NCBI GenBank assembly: GCA_964597685.1
Contig: CAZQZC010000008.1
Location: 1-33,296 of the forward strand
Length of the DNA stretch: 33,296 bases
Direction: 5' to 3'
From: JBCBTJ01 sp964597685
Lineage (GTDB): Bacteria; Pseudomonadota; Alphaproteobacteria; Caulobacterales; Hyphomonadaceae
A program made the translations under genes and the position numbers. Of this stretch, positions 22,622 through 31,749 are shown piece after piece. Position 1 is the first letter of the stretch, and every line of letters starts with the position of its first letter. The notes under the pieces were generated by a model. It saw only the letters and a list, made by a program, of their open reading frames with translations, searched no databases and was not told the origin of the DNA.

Positions 22622-24477
22622 ACCTCTCGCCGTTTCAGCGTCCTATGGATGAAGCGCATTGGCGAAACGGCTTGGAGAGCCCCAAGCGACGCCGGAGCGG
22701 GATAACCGAAAGCCTGAGCCGCAACAATCGCGCCGCCGAGAGGGCCCCACGTGAAGCCGCGAGCGCCAAAGCCGCTCAGAATATAAAGACCTTCGATCAG
22801 CGGGGCGTTCGCATCAGGCGGCCGCCCCGTCCGCATTCCGGCGAAGGCGTCGATCGCTGCGACGTGATCCGGCGCCGCGCCAATCAGCGGCATGCGATCG
22901 GGTGTCGTTGCTCTGACACCGGCACGCGACACGATCTCCAACCTGTTGAAATCATCATGCATCCAGGGAGATAGCCTTCCGACATGGGCGAGGTTCTCGT
23001 CCCTTGCCGCCGACTTTGTCTCCGGCGCCTCACCGACCGGTTCGAAACTTGCGCCGACAAGGCGATCGCCGTTCGATGTCAGCGCATAGCGCCCCGACGC
23101 GACGGCTGACGGCGCCGTGCGCGGCGCGCCGGCCACATGCTCGACCTGACCAAGCTTCCCGGTCAACGGCAGCCAATAGAGACCGTCGACCTCGGTCGCC
23201 GCCATGCCAGACGCAACGACAATGGCGTCAAAAGTCTCGCCATTGACCTTTCGTTCGGGCGGTTCGATCGCGACTGGCGCGCCGAGGCGAAGTTCCGCGC
23301 CTGCGATCAACGCAGGGATCAGAACATCTGGACGCAGGATCATGGCGCCCTTGTGCAGCAGGCCGCCGTCACGGTGCGCTTCCAGATCTTCCAGTCCGAG
23401 CGGGGGGTCGGCGAGCACTTTAGCGAAGCGTTCGGCGTCGGATTCGGTTTCGGGCTTCTGGACCACGTCGCAGGGCTCCGCCCCTGGCAGTCCCCGATAC
23501 ATTCTCCGAGCGTGCAGATAAAAATCGATGAGCGTGCGCGCTTGTACAGTATCGGCGGCGTCCAGCCGAGGCATCAGCAGGGCGAGGGGATTGCCGCTCG
23601 CACCCTTGGCTGGCTGCGCACTGGGGTCGAAGACGACGACCTCAGCGCCGCGGGCGTGAAAGGCTCTGGCGGCCGATGCGCCGGCGATCCCAGCCCCGAG
23701 TATGGCGACGCGTTTTGGGGGGCGACGGGCGGGGCGGAGGCCAAAAACATCGGGCTGCGCCCCCTGTGGAACGGAGAGAACAGCCTCAAGCCGTTCTCGC
23801 TTTCGTCCATGTCCCGGTTTCTTCTCGACCTTGAACCCCGCGGTCTCCAGACCGCGCCGGACGGCGCCGGCGACTGTGAACGTGGCCGCTCTTGCACCCG
23901 TTGCGGACCGTTCGGCGATCTGTGCGAAGACGTCAGGGCTCCACATGCCGGCGTTTCGAGACGGTGCAAAGCCGTCCAGAAACCACGCATCCGCCGCCAA
24001 TCGCGCCTGAGGCAGCGCGTGTTCAACATCGTCAATATGAAGCGTCAGCTCGACTCCGTCGTCGGGCCAGGACAATCGTCGAACGCCGCGCGCCCGGTCG
24101 GGCCAGCGGTCGAGCAGCCTGGTCGCGAGATCGGCGATTGACGGCCAGTTCTCTAGAGCGCGCGCGGCGTCAGGCCGATCCAAGGGGAAGCCCTCGAAAC
24201 TGACGAAATGCAGTCGAGCGTCCGCGCTCGGCCGATGGCGCCGCCAGAGATCCCAGGCGGCCAGAAAGTTCAGCCCCGTGCCAAATCCCAATTCCCCGAT
24301 CACAAAGACGCGACGATTGATCCAGGCGGCGGGAAGGCCGCATCCGGTCAAAAAAACGGCCTTCGCCTCGGAAAGGCCGTCTTCTGGGGAGAAATAGATA
24401 TCTTGAAACGCGACGTCGCGCGGCGCGCCGTCGTCTCCCCATTCTTGATCCGGAAGTGTCGGCAAACGAGATGTCAT
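22618..24477 (-). CDS. mnmC: Bifunctional tRNA 5-methylaminomethyl-2-thiouridine biosynthesis protein MnmC
   Basis: This 619-aa protein has both MnmC halves. The N-terminal methyltransferase (about 1-240) has the SAM-binding GELGFGTGLNFLAAW near residue 61 and WFLDGFAPSRNAGMW near 165. The C-terminal FAD oxidoreductase (about 255-615) starts with ILGAGIAGASAARAFHARG and closes with GFGARGFTWGPLGGA. MnmC removes the carboxymethyl group from cmnm5(s2)U34 and methylates nm5 to mnm5 at the tRNA wobble position. Lengths and domain order match E. coli MnmC (668 aa). It is convergent with the psp operon and divergent from the PP2C-like gene. Confidence 0.95.
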   Translation of the reverse strand: MTSRLPTLPDQEWGDDGAPRDVAFQDIYFSPEDGLSEAKAVFLTGCGLPAAWINRRVFVIGELGFGTGLNFLAAWDLWRRHRPSADARLHFVSFEGFPLDRPDAARALENWPSIADLATRLLDRWPDRARGVRRLSWPDDGVELTLHIDDVEHALPQARLAADAWFLDGFAPSRNAGMWSPDVFAQIAERSATGARAATFTVAGAVRRGLETAGFKVEKKPGHGRKRERLEAVLSVPQGAQPDVFGLRPARRPPKRVAILGAGIAGASAARAFHARGAEVVVFDPSAQPAKGASGNPLALLMPRLDAADTVQARTLIDFYLHARRMYRGLPGAEPCDVVQKPETESDAERFAKVLADPPLGLEDLEAHRDGGLLHKGAMILRPDVLIPALIAGAELRLGAPVAIEPPERKVNGETFDAIVVASGMAATEVDGLYWLPLTGKLGQVEHVAGAPRTAPSAVASGRYALTSNGDRLVGASFEPVGEAPETKSAARDENLAHVGRLSPWMHDDFNRLEIVSRAGVRATTPDRMPLIGAAPDHVAAIDAFAGMRTGRPPDANAPLIEGLYILSGFGARGFTWGPLGGAIVAAQAFGYPAPASLGALQAVSPMRFIHRTLKRREV

Positions 24478-24548
24478 CGGATCGAGATAGACGTTAAATG
24501 AGGGGCGCGACAGAGCATGACGGACCGATGAATGCGAGGACGTGCACG

Positions 24549-25391
24549 ATGGCGTCGATGATTGTGGTCGAGGCCGTCAACGACCCCGGAAAGCCTGGCA
24601 TGACGGGCGACGACCGGTACGGCTTTGACATAAGCGCAGGCACCGCTTGGGTGCTTGACGGCGCAACCGACGTCAGCGACCTGCGGCCATTTGCTGGAGT
24701 TGAAAGCGGCGCGGCTTGGATTGCAGAAACGCTGAGTGAATTGCTAACGGCGCCGCCATGGCCGGAGGACGAGCCGGGCGCGTATTGGCGCCGAATTCTT
24801 CGTCAAGCGCGAATGCGCGCCGAGCGCGATTCATCGATCCCACTCGACGACCTGCCGCTTGACGCGTCCCCGATTGCGGCGGGCATGTGGATCCGCGTCG
24901 ATGACAGCGGCGGTGCGACTTTCGCCTGGCTCGGCGATTGTGTCGCCATTACGAGGTCAGGCGAGACGTACGGTGTGATCGGTTCGCCCGACAAGGCTGA
25001 CGCCGAAACGGCGGAGGCGCGTCGCCTCTTGGCGCTGTCCGCCGAAGACCGACAAGAAGCCCTCCGCGGCCAGCGGCGCGCGCAGAACTCGCCCGGCGCA
25101 TGGATTTTCGGGCTCGACCCCGCCGCCGCCGATCATCTGCACACGGCGACGGCGACCCTGCAACCGGACACGGACGTGCTGCTCATGTCGGACGGGCTCT
25201 TTCGCCTGATCTCTCCCTACCAATCGCATACGCCGAAAACGCTCTTCGAACTTGTTGACGAGGGCGGGTTGCTTGCGGCGATCCGCGCCCTGCGCGCTCA
25301 AGAGGGCGCGGGCGCCGACAATGCGTCGATGGGGCGGCTTAAGACGCGCGACGACGCCTGCGGCGTCTGGTTGCGTATTGCAGGGACATGA
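24549..25391 (+). CDS. PP2C-family serine/threonine protein phosphatase-like protein
   Basis: From the ATG at 24549 (GAGGA eight bases upstream) the protein is 280 aa. PP2C metal-binding motifs are visible: GDDRYGFD near residue 23, then WVLDGATDV, WLGDCVAIT (the GD-S/C motif), LMSDGLFRLI and ADNASM near the C-terminus. The core matches bacterial PPM phosphatases that act on Ser/Thr phosphoproteins in the cytoplasm. The expected C-terminal DN is present, so activity is plausible. Starts further upstream (24498, 24528) lack good ribosome sites. No partner kinase is nearby. Confidence 0.85.
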   Translation: MASMIVVEAVNDPGKPGMTGDDRYGFDISAGTAWVLDGATDVSDLRPFAGVESGAAWIAETLSELLTAPPWPEDEPGAYWRRILRQARMRAERDSSIPLDDLPLDASPIAAGMWIRVDDSGGATFAWLGDCVAITRSGETYGVIGSPDKADAETAEARRLLALSAEDRQEALRGQRRAQNSPGAWIFGLDPAAADHLHTATATLQPDTDVLLMSDGLFRLISPYQSHTPKTLFELVDEGGLLAAIRALRAQEGAGADNASMGRLKTRDDACGVWLRIAGT

Positions 25392-25439
25392 CAAAATTGG
25401 CTGGCGGGCATACCATAATATTATCATGGAGCGCCGTTC

Positions 25440-26255
25440 ATGCGCGAGTTGCATTTTCCGACACCCGATGGAGACCAAGCGGTCGTAAATCTTCCTGAAC
25501 CAACGGGCAATCGAACCTTCTTCGTCCTGTCTTTGGCCAAAGCGGGATCGACGCTGCTTCACCAGATGGTCGGCGACTTGTGTAGCGCGGCTGGACGGGC
25601 CGAGTTCTCGCTTCCCGGCGTTCTGTTTCAAGAGGGGGTTCCCCTGGCCCAATGCCCGGCAGAGGCCGCCGCAGTCTTAAACTTGCCCGGATATGTATTC
25701 ACTGGCTTTCGCGCCGCGACGTTGGCCGAAGACGCCCGGGCATTCGCCACCCGGCCAAAGCTTCTCTTGGTGCGTGATCCGCGCGACATCGCCGTGTCGC
25801 ATTACTTCTCCATCGCGAGGAGCCACGGCATCCCCTCGGGACCTCTTGGCGAACGCATGCAGAAAGCACGGGAGGAGGCGGCGCGCTCCGACGCCAATGA
25901 ACATGTCGCGAGCGGCGCCATCAGGCCAATTCTGATCAATATGCGCCGCTATAAGGAACTCGTCGAAACCCAGCAGAATTGGCGCGTGCTCCGGTACGAG
26001 GACATCATTTTCAAGAAACGGAGCTTTGCCGTGCGGCTCGCCAAGTTTCTTCAAATCGATCTGCCGACCGAAAAGCTAAATGAAATCGCCGATCAGCACG
26101 ACATCGTTCCGGACGAAGAGCGTCCCGATCAACACGTGCGCCAAGTGACACCCGGCAATTACAAGCAGCACCTCACGCCCTGCACGATCAAGGCGATTGA
26201 ACGCGACTTCGCGGACATATTCGACTATCTCGGATACGAGACTGAACCAGCGTAA
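25440..26255 (+). CDS. PAPS-dependent sulfotransferase-like protein
   Basis: This 271-aa protein looks like a Sulfotransfer_1 family member. SLAKAGSTLLHQM near residue 31 is the 5'-phosphosulfate-binding loop. LLLVRDPRDIAVSHYFS near 104 is the 3'-phosphate-binding segment. LRYEDI and a late TPGNYKQHLTP stretch correspond to the other conserved regions (compare RxGxxGxWK). It should transfer sulfate from PAPS to a hydroxyl acceptor. The acceptor is unknown, and no glycan or lipid biosynthesis genes adjoin it. GGAG nine bases upstream supports the ATG at 25440. It is 48 bases downstream of the PP2C-like gene. Confidence 0.85.
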   Translation: MRELHFPTPDGDQAVVNLPEPTGNRTFFVLSLAKAGSTLLHQMVGDLCSAAGRAEFSLPGVLFQEGVPLAQCPAEAAAVLNLPGYVFTGFRAATLAEDARAFATRPKLLLVRDPRDIAVSHYFSIARSHGIPSGPLGERMQKAREEAARSDANEHVASGAIRPILINMRRYKELVETQQNWRVLRYEDIIFKKRSFAVRLAKFLQIDLPTEKLNEIADQHDIVPDEERPDQHVRQVTPGNYKQHLTPCTIKAIERDFADIFDYLGYETEPA

Positions 26256-26304
26256 GCTTCCAAAAACGCCGTTGATTCACAGCAATCCGAATTAACTCGC
26301 AGCT

Positions 26305-27543
26305 ATGAACCAGCTTTTTGACACGCGTCTCAACCTGCTTCCAACGCGCGAAGCGGGACTGGCCCGGCTATCAGCTTTCGCTCCATCTACGGGGCGGAAG
26401 TACGCCGAGACGCGGAATTATGACTACGGCCCAGATCGGCGAACGAACGTTTCGGCGCTCTCCCCCTACACACGCACGCGCCTGGTGCTTGAGGAAGAGC
26501 TCGTGCGCGCGGCCTTGGATCGTTTCACCATATCGACCGCAGAGAAGTTCGTGCAGGAGGTTTGCTGGCGGACCTATTGGAAGGGTTGGCTGGAGCGCCG
26601 CCCCAGCGTCTGGTCGGCGTACCTCGAATCCTTTGGCGAGGGTCTCGACGCCCTTGGGCGCGATCAAGGCCGGAAACGAGCCTATGACGAGGCCGTCAAC
26701 GGCAGGACCGGGATCGACGCCTTCGACGCCTCGGCGGCGGAGCTTGTCGAGACCGGCTACCTCCACAACCACGCGCGCATGTGGTTTGCGTCGATCTGGG
26801 TCTATACACTCAAGCTTCCGTGGGAGCTCGGTGCAGACTTCTTTCTTCGCCATCTCGCCGACGGAGATCCCGCGTCCAATACGCTGTCCTGGAGGTGGGT
26901 CTGCGGTCTTCATACTCAGGGCAAAACCTACCTTGCCCGGCGCGCGAATATCGCCAAGTACACCGAGGGTCGGTTCGTTCCGACAGGCCTCGCGACAGAA
27001 GCGCCGGCGCTTCAGGGCTTTGCAAATCCCAAAGTTGGACCGACCCCGAAGGACGATGCGCCGCCGGAGGGGGAGATCGGGTTGCTTCTGACGGAAGAAG
27101 ACCTGAACGGCGAAACGTTGTGCCCTCCGGGTGCGACGGTGAAAGGCGTCTCTGGCTGCGTCTTTCCTGACATGCGAAGCCCTTTGGGGGCGGGAGCCGT
27201 CGCAAAGCGCTTTGCCGAGGGGGCGCTAAACGATGCCTTGCGCGCAGCGGAGGCGGCCTATCGGGTTCCATGCGTCAACCTTCAGGCCGAAGACTTTGCC
27301 GAACGGGCTTCGGACTGGGCTCTCAGCCTTGGTGTCAGGGCGGTGGTGACCGGTTATCCGCCGGTCGGCTGGGTCCGCCCCCGATTGGACGACCTCAAAT
27401 CACGGCTCGCGAAAGCGGATATTCGACTTTGCTATGTCACACGTCCCTGGGACAAGGCGTTCTGGCCGCACGCTGGGAAAGGGTTTTTCGGCCTGAAGAA
27501 ACAGATTCCAGCGGTGCTGGCGGAATTAGGTTTGCCCGTTTAA
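26305..27543 (+). CDS. Photolyase/cryptochrome-like FAD protein with the Rossmann-like domain at the C-terminus
   Basis: Residues about 30-225 match the FAD-binding half of photolyases. They carry a phosphate loop TNVSALSPYTRTRL, CWRTYWKGW, NGRTGIDAFDA, GYLHNHARMWFAS (N155, R158), then DGDPASNTLSWRWVCGLH (D186, D188, N192, W196). The usual N-terminal antenna domain is absent: the protein begins only about 30 residues before the FAD half. Instead residues about 256-405 look like an alpha/beta photolyase-related domain: IGLLLTEEDLN, a long helix with ALNDALRAAEAAY, VPCVNLQAEDFAERASDWA, LGVRAVVTGYPPVGWVRPRL, LCYVTRPWDKAFWP and GFFGLKKQIPAVL. This order is the reverse of canonical photolyase. The end of the FAD half (GKTYLARRANIAKYTEGRF) also departs from the PYFRIFNP-type sequence. 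DNA repair or light sensing is unproven. Confidence 0.82.
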   Translation: MNQLFDTRLNLLPTREAGLARLSAFAPSTGRKYAETRNYDYGPDRRTNVSALSPYTRTRLVLEEELVRAALDRFTISTAEKFVQEVCWRTYWKGWLERRPSVWSAYLESFGEGLDALGRDQGRKRAYDEAVNGRTGIDAFDASAAELVETGYLHNHARMWFASIWVYTLKLPWELGADFFLRHLADGDPASNTLSWRWVCGLHTQGKTYLARRANIAKYTEGRFVPTGLATEAPALQGFANPKVGPTPKDDAPPEGEIGLLLTEEDLNGETLCPPGATVKGVSGCVFPDMRSPLGAGAVAKRFAEGALNDALRAAEAAYRVPCVNLQAEDFAERASDWALSLGVRAVVTGYPPVGWVRPRLDDLKSRLAKADIRLCYVTRPWDKAFWPHAGKGFFGLKKQIPAVLAELGLPV

Positions 27544-27566
27544 CTGAGACAAAGGGGGGTGTGATC

Positions 27567-27854
27567 GTGTCTGATATCGAAGTGACGCTTGAAGACGGGC
27601 CGAACGGCGGGCGCTATGTCGCCATTGTCGACGGTCATGAGGCTGAAATGACGTTCTCCAAGGCCGGCGCGACACGTCTTATCATCGACCATACCGGCGT
27701 GCCGGACGCGTTGCGCGGACGCGGCGTGGGGCAGGACTTGGTGCGCCGCGCAGTCGACGACGCGCGCGCGGCTGGTTTGAAAATCATCCCCCTGTGCCCC
27801 TTCGCCAAAGCGCAATTCCAAAAGCATGACGATTGGTCCGACGTTCTCGCATGA
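27567..27854 (+). CDS. Small GNAT-family acetyltransferase (COG2388 type)
   Basis: This 95-aa protein is of the short, single-domain GNAT type. The CoA-binding RGRGVGQDLVRRAVDDARA lies near residues 52-70. LKIIPLCPFAKAQFQKH near the C-terminus is typical of this group. I choose the GTG at 27567 because AAGGGGGG ends eight bases upstream; the frame is also open further upstream, inside the photolyase-like gene. The stop overlaps the next gene (ATGA). The acceptor is unknown. Confidence 0.87.
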   Translation: MSDIEVTLEDGPNGGRYVAIVDGHEAEMTFSKAGATRLIIDHTGVPDALRGRGVGQDLVRRAVDDARAAGLKIIPLCPFAKAQFQKHDDWSDVLA

Positions 27855-28303
27855 CCTTGGCGCCGTTCTGGAAAACCAAACGCCTCGACCAGATGAGCCC
27901 GGAAGAGTGGGAGAGTCTCTGCGACGGGTGCGCCAAGTGCTGCCTGTTGAAGCTCGAGGACGAGGACACGGGCGAAATCGCCTATACGCGGCTGCATTGC
28001 ACCCTGCTGGACGCTGAGACGTGCCGCTGTTCTGATTATCCCAACCGCAAGAAACGCGTGCCAGATTGCGTCAAGCTCACACCCGACAAGATCCAAGAGA
28101 TCGGATGGATGCCCCGGACGTGCGCCTATCGCCTCGTCGCGGAGGGCCGCGACCTGCCGGATTGGCACCATTTGATCTGTGGCGACCCTGAGCGCATCCA
28201 CCGCGAAGGCCACTCAATCATGGGCCGCACCCAGTCTGAAGACGCCATCCTGGACGAGGATCAGATCGACTGGGTGGTCGATTGGAAGGGCAACGCGCCG
28301 TGA
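27851..28303 (+). CDS. YcgN/UPF0260 family cysteine-cluster protein
   Basis: This 150-aa protein has the family layout. FWKTKRLDQMSPEEWESLCDGCAKCC at the N-terminus is followed by further cysteines in LHCTLLD, ETCRCSDYPNRKKRVPDC and MPRTCAYRLVAEG. The clustered cysteines suggest metal or Fe-S binding (a YkgJ-type CxxCxxCC pattern); the function is not established. The ATG at 27851 overlaps the GNAT stop, indicating coupling. Late residues DWHHLICGDPE are also conserved in the family. Confidence 0.92.
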   Translation: MTLAPFWKTKRLDQMSPEEWESLCDGCAKCCLLKLEDEDTGEIAYTRLHCTLLDAETCRCSDYPNRKKRVPDCVKLTPDKIQEIGWMPRTCAYRLVAEGRDLPDWHHLICGDPERIHREGHSIMGRTQSEDAILDEDQIDWVVDWKGNAP

Positions 28304-28356
28304 CGGCTTCGCAAATCGGTTGACCTGACCGGCGACCCCGGCTCCCTTTCAACCCC

Positions 28357-29883
28357 ATGGGCGCTTGGACGGCGAAACGGATCGGATTGGTTGCGGGGCC
28401 GGCGCTGGCGCTGTCGCTTCAACTTTTGCCGACACCCGACGGGCTTGGCCCGTCCGCCTGGCAGGTGGCCTCGCTCATGGCGCTTATGGCGGTCTGGTGG
28501 GCGACGGAAGCGATACCGATTCCGGCGACATCCCTTTTGCCCCTGGTCGCGCTCCCCTTGATCGAAGCCGGACCGGCGATCGACGCCGCTCTCGCGGCTG
28601 CGCCGGTCGATGCGTCCGATGTGGACAAAGTCGAACTGGCCGCCGGCGCCGCGCGACGCACCGCGGGCCAGGCGGCGCGGGGTTATTCCAGCCCGATCGT
28701 TCTCTTGCTGCTCGGCGGGTTCATCATCGCAATGGGCATTGAGCGTTGGGGGCTGCATCGACGCATCGCGCTCAATGTTGTCGCCGCCGTCGGCTCCAGT
28801 CAGAACCGCCTTGTATTGGGTTTTATGGCGGCCACCGCGCTCCTGTCCATGTGGATCTCGAATACGGCGACGACCCTCATGATGACGCCGATCGCATTGT
28901 CAGCCGCCAGCGCATTGCGGGACGGCTCGGGCCGATTCGCTGCAGCGCTTCTGTTGGGCGTTTGCTACGCCGCCTCGATTGGAGGGGCCGGCACGCCGAT
29001 TGGCACGCCGACAAATCTGATCGCGATCCAATGGTTGGAGACGAACGCAAACGCAACGATCGGTTTCCCGCAATGGATGGCCTACGGCGTCCCGGCGGTT
29101 CTTCTTTTGGTGCCGGCGGCCTGGTGGAGCGTCACGCGGGGCTTGGCGCCGCTGGAAGACGCCAACGCGGCTGTTGCTTCAGTGCGGGAGGAGCGTGCGG
29201 CGCTCCCGCCCATGTCCGCTCAGGAGGCCCGGGCCGCGATGGTTTTCGGTGTCGTCGCATTGCTTTGGATCTCCCGCGTGTTCGTTCAGAACACAGCCCA
29301 GGCCGCGGGAATCGCACCGCCTTGGCTGCTTGGCGTGTCCGACATGGGGATCGCGATTGCGGGTGGGGTGGCGATGTTTCTGGTCCCGGCTGCGAAAGGC
29401 GCCGGCCGATCGCTGTTAACCTGGGACGAGGCGGTGAAACTGCCCTGGGGTGTGTTGATCCTGTTCGGCGGCGGCATCAGCCTTGGTCAGGCGGTCACGC
29501 GCACGGGCTTGTCGAAATGGCTTGGCGACCAATTGGCCGCATTGTCTGTGCTGCCGCCGATTTTCTTTATCGCCGCCGTCGTCGCCCTGGTGATCTTCCT
29601 GACCGAACTGACGTCGAACGTCGCAACGATGACGACGCTTGCGCCCGTTCTGGGCGCGCTCTCAGGCGCGATCGGCGCAGCGCCGGAGAGCCTGTTGGCG
29701 CCGGCGGCGGTGGCGGCGTCTTGCGCATTCATGCTGCCCGTGGCGACAGCTCCGAACGCGATCGTCTACGCCACGAACCAAGTCGCGATTTCGCAGATGA
29801 TGCGAACGGGCCTCCGCGTAAACCTGATTGGCGTCGTCGTCATCGCCGCCATCGGGTTCTGGATCGCGCCCCGCGTTCTCTAG
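28357..29883 (+). CDS. DASS/SLC13-family sodium:anion (dicarboxylate-type) symporter
   Basis: This 508-aa polytopic protein has about eleven or twelve membrane segments and the two SNT-type signatures of divalent anion:Na+ symporters: MWISNTATTLMM near residue 167 and TELTSNVATMTTLAPV near 410. WWATEAIPIPATSLLPL near the N-terminus, GTPIGTPTNLI and LPVATAPNAIVYAT near the C-terminus are further family hallmarks. It should import dicarboxylates or a similar anion with sodium; the exact substrate cannot be read. An unusual Ala-rich, charged loop (about 75-110) separates the first helices. It is convergent with phoD, with 18 bases between the genes. Confidence 0.93.
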   Translation: MGAWTAKRIGLVAGPALALSLQLLPTPDGLGPSAWQVASLMALMAVWWATEAIPIPATSLLPLVALPLIEAGPAIDAALAAAPVDASDVDKVELAAGAARRTAGQAARGYSSPIVLLLLGGFIIAMGIERWGLHRRIALNVVAAVGSSQNRLVLGFMAATALLSMWISNTATTLMMTPIALSAASALRDGSGRFAAALLLGVCYAASIGGAGTPIGTPTNLIAIQWLETNANATIGFPQWMAYGVPAVLLLVPAAWWSVTRGLAPLEDANAAVASVREERAALPPMSAQEARAAMVFGVVALLWISRVFVQNTAQAAGIAPPWLLGVSDMGIAIAGGVAMFLVPAAKGAGRSLLTWDEAVKLPWGVLILFGGGISLGQAVTRTGLSKWLGDQLAALSVLPPIFFIAAVVALVIFLTELTSNVATMTTLAPVLGALSGAIGAAPESLLAPAAVAASCAFMLPVATAPNAIVYATNQVAISQMMRTGLRVNLIGVVVIAAIGFWIAPRVL

Positions 29884-29901
29884 AGGCCCTGTTCGCTTGA
29901 G

Positions 29902-31629
29902 TTAAAGCTGCTTGAGCGCGCCGACCCTGCCGGTTGAGTCTCGCCGGGTTTCAAACGTAGCCGCCTTCGACACCTCATAATCAGGCTCTGTCACCGTTGA
30001 GACTTTGAAATAGTCCGCCTTCGCTGCATCCGCCGTCAGCGTCACGATAATGAACCCGCGTCCGAACGGATCATACCACTCGATATCGCGGTTCGCCTCG
30101 GCGAAGAGATCCCCGAGTTCGGGCACCTCCTTAACGGCGAGGCCAAGCCCCGGCGAGGTGACGGCCGTGCAGCCGAACTCGACGCCGCGGCGATCGCCGT
30201 CTGCATCGTGCAGCGTGTTGGCCCAAGCGGTGTGGGTGTCGCCCGTGAGCGTGACGAGCCGCGCCCCGGACTCCTTCGCGGCGGCGTAGAGGCGCGCCCG
30301 CGCCGCTGGAAAGCCGTCCCAGGCGTCGAGGTTCCAGGGCAATCCCAATTGCGAAAATGGGATCAATTGCTGGATATAGCCAACGTCTTGGGCGGCCTTT
30401 TGGGCGTCCGTCAGCGCGGCCTCAAGGTTGGGCGGCTTCACTTGCGCCATGATGACTTGGTTGGCCAAAACTTGCCACGCAGCGCCGCGCTCAACCGATT
30501 GCGTGAAACCGTCGGCGAGCCAGTCCTCTTGCACAGGCCCCAGCATAGTGCGGGCTGGGTCGTTCACCCGCTGCAGAGCCGCCGCCGCGGCGAAGGGCGC
30601 CTCCGCCGGAGCTTTGCCGCCAAGCTCCTCGAACCAGGAGATCTCTTCCGACCGGCCCGTCAGCCGGCTCTCAAGGCAGAAGATCGTCGCCACGTCGCCG
30701 AACTCGAATTTCCGATAGATCGCTTCGCGCATCCGGCCTGGCTGGGGATCGCGAACGGGCATCCATTCGAGGTAGGCCTGGACAGCGATCTGCTTGCGCG
30801 CGGTCCAATCGCCCTCGTTCTCTTCGGGATTGTGGTTTTGGGCGCCCGTGCGGTAGGAATTGTTCGTGCTCTCATGGTCGTCCCAGGTGCAAAGCCAGGG
30901 CGCGGAGGCATGGGCGGCTTGCAGGTCGGGATCTGCCTTATATTGTGCGTGGCGCGTGCGGTAATCCGACAGGCTGACGATTTCCGTGGTCGGATCGTGG
31001 CGGCGGCCCAATTGCTCGCCAACCTCGCCGCCATAGCCGTCGACCCCGTATTCGTAGATGTAATCGCCAAGATGGACGATGGCGTCCAAATCGGAGCGCT
31101 GGCCGAGCGCGTTGTAAACGTTGAACCGACCGAACGGAAAGTTGGAACACGAGATCACGGCGAGCTTCACCGGTGTATCGCCGCCCTGTGCGAGCGTACG
31201 CGTCCGGCCGGTCGGCGACTCGACGAGACCCTGGTCGGTACGAACCGAGAACCGATAATAATAGTCGCGTCCCGGCTGCAGGCCGTTTGCGTCCACTTTT
31301 ACCGTGTAATCTCGCGCCGCGCTGGTCTGGACAGAACCCGACGCCGAGAGCCTCTGCATGTCAGCGTCTTCGAAGACCTCGAAGTCGACATAGATCGGCA
31401 CCTCGGAGGTCTCCGCGGGGGTGACGCGCGACCAGAGGATGACCGCAGTTTGCAAGGGGTCCCCAGAGGCCACGCCATGGTCGAAGGCGACGGCGCCGGA
31501 ATATGTGGGGCGATCGTCAACGATCCCGGAAGCGACTGGCGCGCCCGTCGCGCCAGTGGGCGCGCAAGCCTGCAAGCCTGCAGCGCCGCCAAGTAATCCC
31601 AGCGCGCCGCGCCGCGTCAGTTTGCTCAT
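29902..31629 (-). CDS. phoD: Alkaline phosphatase D-type phosphodiesterase/phosphatase
   Basis: The ATG at 31629 has GAGGGAG seven bases upstream and starts a 575-aa protein. Its twin-arginine leader (LTRRGALGLLGGAAG) ends at LQAC, also a plausible lipobox, so export is by Tat. An N-terminal Fn3-like domain (FDHGVASGDPLQTAVILWSR) precedes the metallophosphoesterase core. Core metal-ligand motifs are visible: VISCSN, LDAIVHLGDYIYEYG, CTWDDHESTNN and LTGDTHTAW. PhoD enzymes release phosphate from mono- and diesters outside the cytoplasm using Ca and Fe, usually under phosphate limitation; I see no clear PHO box. It is divergent from rluD. Confidence 0.93.
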   Translation of the reverse strand: MSKLTRRGALGLLGGAAGLQACAPTGATGAPVASGIVDDRPTYSGAVAFDHGVASGDPLQTAVILWSRVTPAETSEVPIYVDFEVFEDADMQRLSASGSVQTSAARDYTVKVDANGLQPGRDYYYRFSVRTDQGLVESPTGRTRTLAQGGDTPVKLAVISCSNFPFGRFNVYNALGQRSDLDAIVHLGDYIYEYGVDGYGGEVGEQLGRRHDPTTEIVSLSDYRTRHAQYKADPDLQAAHASAPWLCTWDDHESTNNSYRTGAQNHNPEENEGDWTARKQIAVQAYLEWMPVRDPQPGRMREAIYRKFEFGDVATIFCLESRLTGRSEEISWFEELGGKAPAEAPFAAAAALQRVNDPARTMLGPVQEDWLADGFTQSVERGAAWQVLANQVIMAQVKPPNLEAALTDAQKAAQDVGYIQQLIPFSQLGLPWNLDAWDGFPAARARLYAAAKESGARLVTLTGDTHTAWANTLHDADGDRRGVEFGCTAVTSPGLGLAVKEVPELGDLFAEANRDIEWYDPFGRGFIIVTLTADAAKADYFKVSTVTEPDYEVSKAATFETRRDSTGRVGALKQL

Positions 31630-31749
31630 GACAATCTCCCTCGATTTCCGCGTCTCTAACCCAAATTCGTCATGGCTCGATGACAATTTGGAAAGATTCC
31701 GAAGCGACTCCGATTTGCGCCGTGCGTCGTCGGCGCGATAGACACCGAC

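Noticed and set aside
23137..24141. 334-residue open frame opposite mnmC
   Set aside because: Antisense shadow without motifs; mnmC is unambiguous on the other strand.
28746..29900. 384-residue plus-strand frame overlapping the DASS transporter
   Set aside because: Arg/Gly/His-rich +1-type shadow of the transporter; no membrane helices or motifs.
30208..31596. 462-residue open frame on the plus strand opposite phoD
   Set aside because: Composition is that of a reversed coding strand, with no recognisable domain or ribosome site; phoD has its Tat leader and metal motifs.
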